Assembly: GCA_965279285.1 (NCBI GenBank)
Contig: OZ257148.1
Location: 1,674,001 to 1,738,000, forward strand
Source of the DNA: G965279335 sp965279285
Lineage (GTDB): Bacteria; Pseudomonadota; Gammaproteobacteria; DSM-16500
Length of the DNA: 64,000 bases
Reading direction: 5' to 3'
The notes beneath the pieces are model-generated. The model saw only the letters and a list, made by a program, of their open reading frames with translations, had not been told where the DNA came from and did not search any database. Made by a program: the position numbers and the translations under genes. Positions 23,101-30,900 of the stretch are shown here, one piece after another; the first letter of the stretch is position 1, and the number at the start of each line of letters is the position of its first letter.

Positions 23101-23705
23101 CATTAGGAGATTCCTTGGCAACTACAGGGATCGTGCTTACTTCCGAGAAAATTTATAAACAAGCCTATCATACAAATCAAAAATTAGTTATGCGGTTACA
23201 AAATTATTATATTAATCAGCTGAGTGCACATATTGCCTTACATTCATTAAAGTTTATTTTTGACAACAAATGGAACAGCAAAGCTATAAAAGTAGGCGGT
23301 TATTTTAAAAAGCAGTTAAATAAATTGTTAAAGCAATATGATTTTATCAAAGAAATTCGTGGGGAAGGCTTGCTCTTAGCGCTGCAATTTAAACTTGAAG
23401 GCCAAGCATCTTTTATTCAGCAATGGTTTGGTTACCTATTTTGGGGGGCATGCTTACGGGATGAAATTGCAAGTATTGCTGTGAGTGTCTGTCCTATGCA
23501 CTTTGATACTATAAGATTTATGCCATCGCTTAATTTTACAACAGACCAAGTCGATAGTGTAATCGGCACTTTAGCAAGAGTTTTAGATAAAGGAGTTTTA
23601 GGGATTGTGCGTGAAACTGCAGCGTTTAATCAATCCATAGGAAATCAAAATCTCGCTAATTTTTTAAATGATATTGTTCAACTAGGAGTGCAAAGAAATG
23701 GATAA
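20145..23705 (+). CDS. PKS terminal protein: ACP, alpha/beta hydrolase, tandem PLP-like folds
   Basis: This 1186-residue protein starts 15 bases after the PKS stop behind an AAGAGGA ribosome site. Residues 1-35 look like an N-terminal docking segment. Residues 50-125 are an ACP with the phosphopantetheine Ser at 87 (LGLDS), which would complete the module begun by KS6 of the previous protein. Residues 205-455 are an alpha/beta hydrolase with nucleophile Ser309 (GHSFGG), a candidate chain-releasing thioesterase. Residues 490-700 carry a weak class-III aminotransferase pattern (LARHRAR helix, ILLVDDE, PLGVCAI). Residues 740-1186 are a second, clearer class-III aminotransferase fold (GTCPRGHNP, VDETCTN, IRGEGLLLALQF). 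At the PLP-lysine position the second domain has Thr985 (ALATALGD) and the first has Ser/Glu/Arg (VISERLFDG), so neither looks able to form the PLP aldimine. I infer release at the hydrolase. The role of the PLP-like folds is unknown. Confidence 0.85.
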   Translation: MENSTKLSILEAVKNKTLDVEEAIKKLMELTVVSSPKTNNHPMETPLQLNDENRLGLDLKNIILAVLKLENEDINLDTSLLDLGLDSITATTFANQINERYQLNILPTLFFEFTTLRGFAEYLYQHHQSEVKNYLDNMVGTIALPIANSIANHSEIIVANTTTKSEVIERKLDETFDAQFNHQDIDALWLRASQKTSVITNSMGDVNNLQVPVELLMIPQKNGLNIEIALAGQGQPLLLLGGLLVPYQAWKYQIETLSKYYQLIMFNQPGCGRSDIDKGSLSLDTIIQNIAHVLSYLEITDKIPIIGHSFGGILAQKFCLDYPERVSSLTVIASTANTTNISNDFGKIINEMSGNKELLALMRTVDMNIGLMPIYGKIMQDFNILSELQNIKSPTLIIAAENDNYMLPEYSQAVHHQIRLSHYVSIPKAKHTAIFTHHQMVNESILEFLTSNKINSVSSAIPEVTAMSIFKPATETSLQTLEKYINNQEIGFNANLSPIAAQMGYLLNQLLLKNYSATIKYQCFFLTSYLESLDVGLKLARHRARSNVPKSNGKILIFDPDRFLQDYFDPLSVGQEKALVPALSFCPNLLLLKQRLQQNSYAAVVLSTKILTADIQNIFSFCQAQRMMTILLVDDETNTKDELFDSSLIDLTDAVVISERLFDGQLPLGVCAIKSNKLSPWNKAPYEGIVRSIFNVYGPTLAVAKEILLKKFSHLNSDKEIQNYLQKISASHEETINAYADYVNPGFVEVLKNYGWHGRFEQAIGSQFQMTLLPTHKKQAVIDCFANVGTCPRGHNPVDIVAEVLHKHDSSEDYWEKLCCFLHEKTGLPKAFPAVSNLTAIETAITLSLLANPEKTRILCFVGGVGFTLITLASSSDGKGNQFAQPFYPAYFDNVFIDPFSDDGLGKLEDELKSGKLNLVWFEPIAIDAGGLRTLPIDAIELINRYKDQYQYHVGVDETCTNLMTGKLLNSEKKVHSPDIVALATALGDSLATTGIVLTSEKIYKQAYHTNQKLVMRLQNYYINQLSAHIALHSLKFIFDNKWNSKAIKVGGYFKKQLNKLLKQYDFIKEIRGEGLLLALQFKLEGQASFIQQWFGYLFWGACLRDEIASIAVSVCPMHFDTIRFMPSLNFTTDQVDSVIGTLARVLDKGVLGIVRETAAFNQSIGNQNLANFLNDIVQLGVQRNG

Positions 23706-25017
23706 TATTTCTGACACAGCAGATTTTAAGGAGAAATTTTGTATCATAGGTGGTGGTCCCATTGGAATTGGGATAGGAAAAGTATTTACGCAAAATAAAA
23801 TATCATTTGATATTATTGAGAAAGAAAGTGATTTTGGTGGCTTATGGGAAATAAATTCTGAAGCAAGTAAAGTTTATAGATCTACTCATTTAATTTCTTC
23901 AAAGCGCAATACGCAATTCAGTGATTATCCGATGCCTGATAACTATCCAGATTATCCTAATCACCGGTTATTTTTAAAATACTTGCGCAGTCTGGCAACG
24001 CATTTTAATTTATATTCACATGCAACTTTTAATACAGCTGTTATACATCTAGATGCAATTGATGACAAATATTGGAAAGTCCAACTCAGTAATGGAGAAG
24101 AACGCATTTACCGAGGTGTGCTCATTGCGACGGGTCGTTTATCTGAACCTCTAATGCCAGAGTATCCTGGTAAATTTTCTGGTTTAGTACTCCATTCTGA
24201 TCAATATAAAAACCCTGATATTTTCAAGGATAAACAGGTTTTAATTGTGGGCGCAGGAAATTCAGGATGCGATATTGTCATCGATGCTGCGCATCATGCG
24301 GCTAAAACAATACAAAGTACTCGCCGTGGTTATCACTACATGCCTAAGTATATTCATGGTAAGCCTACGCAAGATTGGTTAATGGAAATTGGCACACAAT
24401 TCAAAACGAATAAAGAATTATGGGCGCATGTTAAAAATATATTTAAAATGGCAGGCTTTGATGGAGTAGATTTTGGTCTGCCAGAGCCAGATCATGAAAT
24501 TTATGCTGCTCACCCAATAATGAATTCGCAAATTTTGTATCATATTGGTCATGGCGATATACAAGTTAAACCTGATATTCAACTTATCAAAGAGCATAGT
24601 GTTGTTTTTACAGATAATACCGAAGAAGAACTGGATGTGATTATTTATGCGACAGGTTTTTGTGCGAAATTTCCTTTTCTTCCCGAGAAATATAATATCA
24701 AAGATCAAGATAATTTAGACCAGTTATTTATGTATATGTTCAGTAAGCAGTTTGATAACTTATTTTTTGCAGGTTTTCTCAATGCACCTTCTGGACTGGG
24801 TAATTTAGCAAATGCAGCGGGGCGTCTCTTGACCAATTATGTTAAAGCCCTAATAACCCAAGCTCCTGTTTTGCAGATTTTTAACCAGCTGAAGCAAGGT
24901 CCCAATCTTGATTTGGGACAAGATATATATATTAAAACACCACGTCATAAATTAGAGGTAGACATGTGGAAATTTATTAAAGCTGTTAATTTTCTATCGA
25001 CAAAGTTAGCTGATTAA
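23698..25017 (+). CDS. Flavin-containing monooxygenase, PKS tailoring
   Basis: This 439-residue FMO-type enzyme overlaps the end of the preceding PKS gene by 8 bases, so the two are co-transcribed and probably translationally coupled. An FAD-binding GGGPIGIG motif lies near residue 18, an NADPH-binding GAGNSG near residue 185, and between them the family motif FSGLVLHSDQY (FxGxxxHxxxY/F). Length and motif order match soluble bacterial flavin monooxygenases and Baeyer-Villiger enzymes. In trans-AT pathways such enzymes insert oxygen into the chain or hydroxylate it. The sequence does not say which, but the position next to the release domain suggests late or on-line oxidation of the polyketide. 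It is the last gene of the operon and converges with the acyltransferase operon. Confidence 0.9.
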   Translation: MDNISDTADFKEKFCIIGGGPIGIGIGKVFTQNKISFDIIEKESDFGGLWEINSEASKVYRSTHLISSKRNTQFSDYPMPDNYPDYPNHRLFLKYLRSLATHFNLYSHATFNTAVIHLDAIDDKYWKVQLSNGEERIYRGVLIATGRLSEPLMPEYPGKFSGLVLHSDQYKNPDIFKDKQVLIVGAGNSGCDIVIDAAHHAAKTIQSTRRGYHYMPKYIHGKPTQDWLMEIGTQFKTNKELWAHVKNIFKMAGFDGVDFGLPEPDHEIYAAHPIMNSQILYHIGHGDIQVKPDIQLIKEHSVVFTDNTEEELDVIIYATGFCAKFPFLPEKYNIKDQDNLDQLFMYMFSKQFDNLFFAGFLNAPSGLGNLANAAGRLLTNYVKALITQAPVLQIFNQLKQGPNLDLGQDIYIKTPRHKLEVDMWKFIKAVNFLSTKLAD

Positions 25018-25081
25018 TTTATATAAATATAAATTTTGCGTTTCAACAGGTGGTTTGGTGAGGGATAGATTGATGCTTACC

Positions 25082-25753
25082 TTACATAAATGTAAATAAT
25101 CTTTTTTGACCTTCACGCATGCGAAAAGCAATAAAATCTTCTTTTTTAGTAAATTGTAGGTAAATATTATTATGTAAAAGATAGGCAAACGGTTTGCCAG
25201 GTTCTTGGCCATAGGAATGCCCGGGGTATATGTGCGTTTCAGGTGGAATAATTTCTTTAAGGCGCTGGAGGCTATCAAACATCTCGTTGGGATCACCGCC
25301 TTGCGTGTTGCAGATACCGCAGCCCTCAATAAACAAGGTGTCGCCCGTAAACAGTGCGTTATCGATCCAATAAGAAATTGCGCCTTTGGTATGTCCTGGT
25401 GTAAGCAGTGGGAGTATTTTAATTTGTCCTACGTAAAATACATCCGGTTGTTCTATAGGCTGTAAATTAGAGCAAGAAAAATCATAATAATCGCTTTCGA
25501 TTTTTGACATCTTTACAGGTATTTGATATTTCTGAGCAAAAGTTTCCGCTAAGTTGACGTGATCAAAATGATGATGAGTTAATAATATGGTCTTTAATGT
25601 CACTTGGTGGAGAGCAAGTTGTTGTTCAATCTTATCGAATTCCCAGGCGGGATCGATTAAAAGTGCTTCACGTGTTTCTTGATTAATAACCAAATAGCAA
25701 TAATTTTTAAATGCTAATTTGCACACTTTAATGGGGTAGACAATCGTACTCAT
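25082..25753 (-). CDS. Metallo-beta-lactamase-fold hydrolase of the trans-AT set
   Basis: This is a 223-residue glyoxalase II-like hydrolase. The zinc-binding THHHFDH motif (HxHxDH) lies near residue 60, followed by a GHTKG motif (third ligand), an FTGDTLF segment (Asp ligand) and PGHSYG near residue 177. Its start overlaps the stop of the upstream acyl-hydrolase gene in an ATGA, so the two are translationally coupled. Small hydrolases of this fold accompany many trans-AT clusters (PksB/BaeB type), where they are thought to remove stalled or wrong acyl groups from thioesters. That role is inferred here from context; the fold itself also fits a housekeeping hydroxyacylglutathione hydrolase. 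It is the last gene of the leftward operon, 64 bases from the monooxygenase end. Confidence 0.85.
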   Translation of the reverse strand: MSTIVYPIKVCKLAFKNYCYLVINQETREALLIDPAWEFDKIEQQLALHQVTLKTILLTHHHFDHVNLAETFAQKYQIPVKMSKIESDYYDFSCSNLQPIEQPDVFYVGQIKILPLLTPGHTKGAISYWIDNALFTGDTLFIEGCGICNTQGGDPNEMFDSLQRLKEIIPPETHIYPGHSYGQEPGKPFAYLLHNNIYLQFTKKEDFIAFRMREGQKRLFTFM

Positions 25754-26703
25754 GAGCGTAAAAAATCAGGTAATTTTGTTAAATTGCTGGAATCTTGGCT
25801 GAAAGGCGTTAGCAACGCGAAGGTTTTCGAAGCAGAAGCCGTCATCAAATTATATTTAACGAAAGTGGCCAAAGTGCCAGTAGGCCCCACATCTAAATAA
25901 AAATAATTATTTTTAGTTTCCAGTGCTTGTATGGTTGCTTGAAATTGAATCGGCACGCGAATAATGTCCCAAAAATGCGTATTGGATAATGTTGTTACAT
26001 TTTTTGCCTGCGCCGCAGAAATAAAAGGTAGCGTGGGAAATCGCAATGATTGCTGACGAATAAAATTAAAATAATCCGGTGCGGCTGGATCAATCAGTGA
26101 AGAATGAAATCCCTGATTAACAGCTAAGGCTTGAAAGCTAATATTTTTCTCTTTTAAAAACATTTCAACCTCTTTAATGCTAGCTTGTTTACCCGATATC
26201 ACAAAATGTGAATAAAAATTGGTGGCCGCTAATTCACTGTTTTGTTGCAGGAATAAATTATTATTATAAAAAGCAGGCTCATGCAAAATGGCTAACATGC
26301 TACCAGGCAAGCAGTTTTGTTCTAACATTTGTGCTTGGGTAATAATTGCTTGCAAGGCATTTTCAAATGGCATTATGCCAGCAAAAACCGCTGCGGTGAA
26401 TTCGCCTAAGCTGGTGCCTAATACATAGTCGGGTATTATGTTTTGTGCCAACAATACTTGGCCTAAAGCATGTCCAACTATAAAGATAGCAGGATGTGTT
26501 AATAGTGTGCGTGTAAACGCATCACTTTTTTTATATTGCTCATGATAAAGCTCAGCAATGATTGATGAACCGGTAATCGCTTTAAAAAGAGCATCGCCTT
26601 TTTGCATCCAATAGTTAAATATAGGTTGCCGTTCATATAATTCACGACCCATATGATAGTAATGTGAACCTTGGCCAGAAAACATAAATACAATAGGTTT
26701 CAT
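25750..26703 (-). CDS. Acyltransferase-fold acyl hydrolase (trans-AT proofreading type)
   Basis: This 317-residue protein has the acyltransferase fold. It begins MKPIVFMFSGQGSHYYHMGR, the N-terminus typical of the PedC/PksD class rather than of malonyl transferases. The nucleophile is Ser98 in GTSLGE and the catalytic His lies in NQGFHSS. At the position 25 residues after the Ser, where malonyl transferases have the Arg that binds the malonyl carboxylate, this protein has Gln123. That substitution is expected for the acyl-hydrolase branch, which clears stalled acyl chains from ACPs. It lies 24 bases downstream of the malonyl-transferase gene and overlaps the MBL-hydrolase gene by 4 bases. Confidence 0.88.
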   Translation of the reverse strand: MKPIVFMFSGQGSHYYHMGRELYERQPIFNYWMQKGDALFKAITGSSIIAELYHEQYKKSDAFTRTLLTHPAIFIVGHALGQVLLAQNIIPDYVLGTSLGEFTAAVFAGIMPFENALQAIITQAQMLEQNCLPGSMLAILHEPAFYNNNLFLQQNSELAATNFYSHFVISGKQASIKEVEMFLKEKNISFQALAVNQGFHSSLIDPAAPDYFNFIRQQSLRFPTLPFISAAQAKNVTTLSNTHFWDIIRVPIQFQATIQALETKNNYFYLDVGPTGTLATFVKYNLMTASASKTFALLTPFSQDSSNLTKLPDFLRS

Positions 26704-26727
26704 AATGATAGCGATCGTAGAGAAAAA

Positions 26728-27576
26728 TTATTGCCCATTTTTGATACGTTTTACTAAGCCAGTAAGTACTATGCCAGGACCTATTTCTTCAAATTCCGTT
26801 TCGCCTTGCGTAAGTAGATGTTCGATAGACTCAGTCCAACGCACAGGCTGCGTAATTTGTTGTGCAAGGTTTTGCTGTATCTCACTCCCTTGATAAGGCT
26901 TCGCTGTCCAGTTTGCGATGACAGGGATACTGGGTAATGAAAATTGAAATTCTTTTAAATACTGTTCAAACTGTTCTTGCGCAGCCCGCATGTAAGGAGA
27001 GTGAAAAGCACCGCTGACTTTAAGGGGAATCACCATCGCGGCGCCTGCTTGTTCTAAAATTGCGCAGACACGATCAATATCAAATTTTTGACCAGAAATA
27101 ACAATTTGCGTATGAGAATTATGATTGGCGATTGCCACATTCATTAAATCGTGTTGTATGAGTAGGGATTTTATGACGTCTGCTTTCAAGCCAACCACTG
27201 CTGCCATTGCGCCTCCCATTGCCTGCGACATTAGTTCGCCGCGTCTTTTAACTAGCTTCAAACCGGTTTCAAAGTCAAACACATCCGCCGCAAATAATGC
27301 ATTATATTCACCTAAGCTATGACCTGCTACGTAAGTGGGTTTGAGTCCTGTTTCTTGTGTTTTTTTCAAATAAGACAAAGCATTAATAGTATAAAGAGCT
27401 GGTTGAGTAAATTGAGTGTGATTAAGTTGCTGCTGCGGATCGTCATGACACAAAGTTTGGAGGGAATATCCCAGTATAGCATCCGCTTTGGCGGTCAGCT
27501 CGCGAAATTCCGTGAATAAGGTATGCCCCATACCTTTCGTTTGCGAACCTTGACCGGGAAATAGATAAGTCGTCAT
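26728..27576 (-). CDS. Trans-acting malonyl-CoA:ACP acyltransferase
   Basis: This 282-residue FabD-like protein would load malonyl units onto the ACPs of the AT-less synthase. It has the N-terminal FPGQGSQTKGMG loop, nucleophile Ser87 in GHSLGE, the carboxylate-binding Arg112 (VKRRGELM, 25 residues after the Ser) and the GAFHS motif characteristic of malonyl specificity. The start follows a TAAGGAA ribosome site. It is the first gene of the three-gene leftward operon. Its sequence could also fit the fatty-acid FabD of the cell, but its pairing with an acyl hydrolase and its position facing an AT-less PKS make a dedicated PKS role much more likely. Confidence 0.9.
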   Translation of the reverse strand: MTTYLFPGQGSQTKGMGHTLFTEFRELTAKADAILGYSLQTLCHDDPQQQLNHTQFTQPALYTINALSYLKKTQETGLKPTYVAGHSLGEYNALFAADVFDFETGLKLVKRRGELMSQAMGGAMAAVVGLKADVIKSLLIQHDLMNVAIANHNSHTQIVISGQKFDIDRVCAILEQAGAAMVIPLKVSGAFHSPYMRAAQEQFEQYLKEFQFSLPSIPVIANWTAKPYQGSEIQQNLAQQITQPVRWTESIEHLLTQGETEFEEIGPGIVLTGLVKRIKNGQ

Positions 27577-27606
27577 GTAAATTTCCTTATTTTTTAGACT
27601 TTTAAA

Positions 27607-27810
27607 ATGAAAAAGAATATTAACACACCCTTTAAGGAGACGCTACTCGGCGGTTAAGCACTTCATTATTCAACCCCGATTGATCGTGATAAAGCAAAAT
27701 ATGTTGAAGTAAAAGATCGTCAAGCTATGTTATGTACAGCGGTAGAGCAATTTGTTTGTGCGGCAGAATTACTTACCGGTAAAAAAGATTCGCATATTAA
27801 TGTGAAGTAG
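27607..27810 (+). pseudogene. Short interrupted ORF in the 27577-27989 intergenic region
   Basis: The 413-base gap between the acyltransferase and the NACHT gene has no intact gene. An ATG at 27607 opens a frame of 68 codons broken by one in-frame TAA at codon 17. The part after the stop (starting ALHYSTPIDRDKA and ending KKDSHINVK) has a natural amino-acid mix, so this may be the remnant of a lost gene. I do not recognise the family. The rest of the gap, up to the ribosome site AAGGAA before 27990, shows only a possible -10 box. Confidence 0.3.
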
Positions 27811-27939
27811 GCCGTTGTTATCTTGATGGAGATGGAGCTGCGCAATGTGAACTACGAGCCTTCGCATAATTTTCAATGCGGGCCTAAGAAATAATTCTAT
27901 TCCTGATAAAAAATAGAAATATATTGAGCCATCATGTAC

Positions 27940-27945
27940 TATAAT
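27940..27945 (+). promoter_or_regulatory. Possible -10 box upstream of the NACHT gene
   Basis: A perfect TATAAT lies 44 bases before the start codon of the NACHT-WD40 gene. No good -35 hexamer sits at 16-18 bases spacing, and the region is AT-rich, so this is a weak call. Confidence 0.25.
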
Positions 27946-27989
27946 TTCATCGGATTCTTAATAATTAATAAGACATAAGGAATTTTATC

Positions 27990-30900
27990 ATGCAAGGCAT
28001 TACACTATCTTCAGCAGCCATATCTGCAATTGATAAAATAAAAATTTTACAAAAGTACGGTGAAGAAAAAATCACAGCAGCACAAGATCAAAAAATCACC
28101 AGCCATGCGCGATATGAACACTGTTTGCAAGCGGCTTATTATTATCAAGCGGCCTGGGCATTAGCTAAAGACAACAAGGAGGAAAAATCTGCTATTCTTC
28201 AGCAAATAAAAAACATAGAGCAAAATTTCTCACGACTTGCGTTTGATCCATTACCGGCTACTTTTGCCAGTGTGGCATTACCCGACGCCAAACAACAAGC
28301 TGTGCTGCAAGACGTGCAGCTGAATTGCCTGGGTATTAATCCGCATAAGAAAAAACTACTAGCGATTCGCCAGGATGTGAAAGCTAAATTAACGAGCTAC
28401 CAAGAATCTTCTAATATTAAAACAACAACATTAAGTGATCAAAAACCGCTAACAATGCAGTCTATTTATCAGGATATTACATGCCGTATTAATAAGTTAT
28501 TTACAGATATCATAGAAGAAAGTATCAAGCAGTATAATGAATTAACAGGTATTAAAAAAATAACTTGTGATTATACCTTCATTGCTTTGGGTTCCTTAGC
28601 GCGCTCCGAAATCACGCCATATTCCGATATAGAATTTGGTTTATTAATAGAAAACAAAGACGACAAAGCCAATCAAGATAATAAAATCTATTTTCGTAAT
28701 TTATGTCGTTTGATCAATTTTAAATTATTGGCGTTAGCTGAAACACCTGCGAGTGCCATCAAGATCAAAATGCCTATTGTTGACGGTAAGCTTATTCTGG
28801 ATCCTATTCCCAAAGGGTTGTGTATTGATGCCTGCGTACCCGGTGGTTATAAAAACCCCTTAGGCAAACGGAATAATAAAGGTGACATAGAATTTGAGTT
28901 AATCGGTACGCCAAAGGAATTGGCAGATTATCAGGATGAAAAGCATTATAGCGAAAATGGCAAACTGAATGGCGAACCTTTTTTGCCAGGTTCTCTTGTT
29001 CACAGTTGTTGTATAGTTGCCAGCGCAAATCAGAAAGTTAATTTACTGCAGCAATATCACAAATTGGTAATTGAAAAACTCGAAACGCCTATTACGATAA
29101 AGCCAGAAATGCTATCGGGAAAAGCGTACGAGCTTACCTTAAGAAAAAAGCGCGCGCTTAAATTATTGTATGTTGATTTAGAACGCTTTCAGCTAAAACT
29201 AGGACGGCAAGAACCTGGTCAACGGTTGTTTTCTGTAAAGCATGATTTTTATCGTTTGCTCAACACTATTATCGATCAACTTGCACATTATTACGGCAAT
29301 GAAAAATTGAGTCTTTGGGATAGGGTCAATTATTTTTCTACTGAAAAAACAGATCCAAAAACCTCAAAAATCTTTGATGAAAAAACTTCCCAGCAACTTA
29401 AAACAGCAATAGACACTATCGTCGAAATGCGCTTGGCCATTTATTGCGATGCCGATGAACAAATAGAAATTACAGAATTTAAGGGTTTTGTTGAAATGTT
29501 TGAAGCAACCGGCGATTTTGATGAAAAATCGATTTTACCAACACCTAATAAAAAATATACTTTGAAAATGAAGGCTATTTTTGAGGCTTTAAAAACCGAG
29601 TTTATGCTGCATAAAATGGCAAAAAACTTTTGTGATAATTTTTTAGATGATAAGTGGCATAAAGGTATTAAAGTGATTGATGATAAATTTGCCAAGGCAA
29701 GGATTTTGGATTTTTTATATAAAAAAGAAAAGGCACTGGCACTGTATAGTGATTGCCTGCAGGATGAAAAAAATGATGACTATCAAGAATGTTTAGTTTA
29801 TAGAGCATTTGCTTATCATCCTGTAAAACAACGGTTAGATTCTATCGACGATTTTTATACGCTTCGTAGTGGCTTTAATCATTTAAGTTCAGAAAACTTA
29901 GACAAACAACTAAAGTTCGCGCGCTATATCGTGCTGTTTGTACCACTGTTAGTCGAACATCGATTTTACCCTGAAGCCAACGATTCACTTCAAAAAGCAG
30001 AACTAATTTTTAGAAATCAATTGGGAAAAGCTCACCCAGAATATGATGAATTACTGTTGTTGCAAGCATTAATGAATCAAAAGATGGCAGAGGATAAAAA
30101 TGTTCAATCTTCTCTGCGTCATGAAATATCCGAAAAAAATGCCGTAATTGAAAAAATTCTAAAGCTGCGGCAAGCTGTACTGGATGATAAATTTATCACA
30201 GATGAATTAGCCTATTACGTCGAACCCAATGGTCAAACAGCACCTGGGATCGATGATATCTCACCTTTAGCTAGTTGGATCAAAGAAAAATTATTAGATG
30301 GTGATGCACGTGTTTTGTTATTGCAGGGTGAAGCCGGTGCCGGTAAAAGTACATTCAACCGTCATCTATTGCGTCAACTATGGGATGATGATGCCTGGAA
30401 GAATTTTAAAGCAGGTAGCGCTGCTCCTGACGCTTATTTACCGATATTCATTCCGCTCGCATGGTCTAGTGTGAATCCGAATAAATTGCTGAACCACTTA
30501 GATATTTATATTCCTGATAGTAAGGATAAATTTACTAAAACAGAAATCAAAGTGATCGCGAGTCAGTATCGATTGTTATTAATAGCGGATGGTTATGATG
30601 AGATGCCACAAAAAGAATCCATTAATTTGTATGATGAGAATAATTTCAATGATTATAATGGGCGTGTAAAATTAATCATTAGTTGTCGAATGCAGCGCGT
30701 GCAAGAACTGAATGAGAGCCGTGTTTTTATCCCGCATGACAAAAAAAGTGACGGTAAAGAACAAGGAGTGATTTACAAAAAACGCTATGTTGCCGCTTTT
30801 GATAAAACACAAATTACTGATTACTTAGGTAAATACATAGCAAAAAAAATAAAGGAAAAAGAAGACGAAAAAGAACTTATTGTATGGCCAGATGTCGCCA

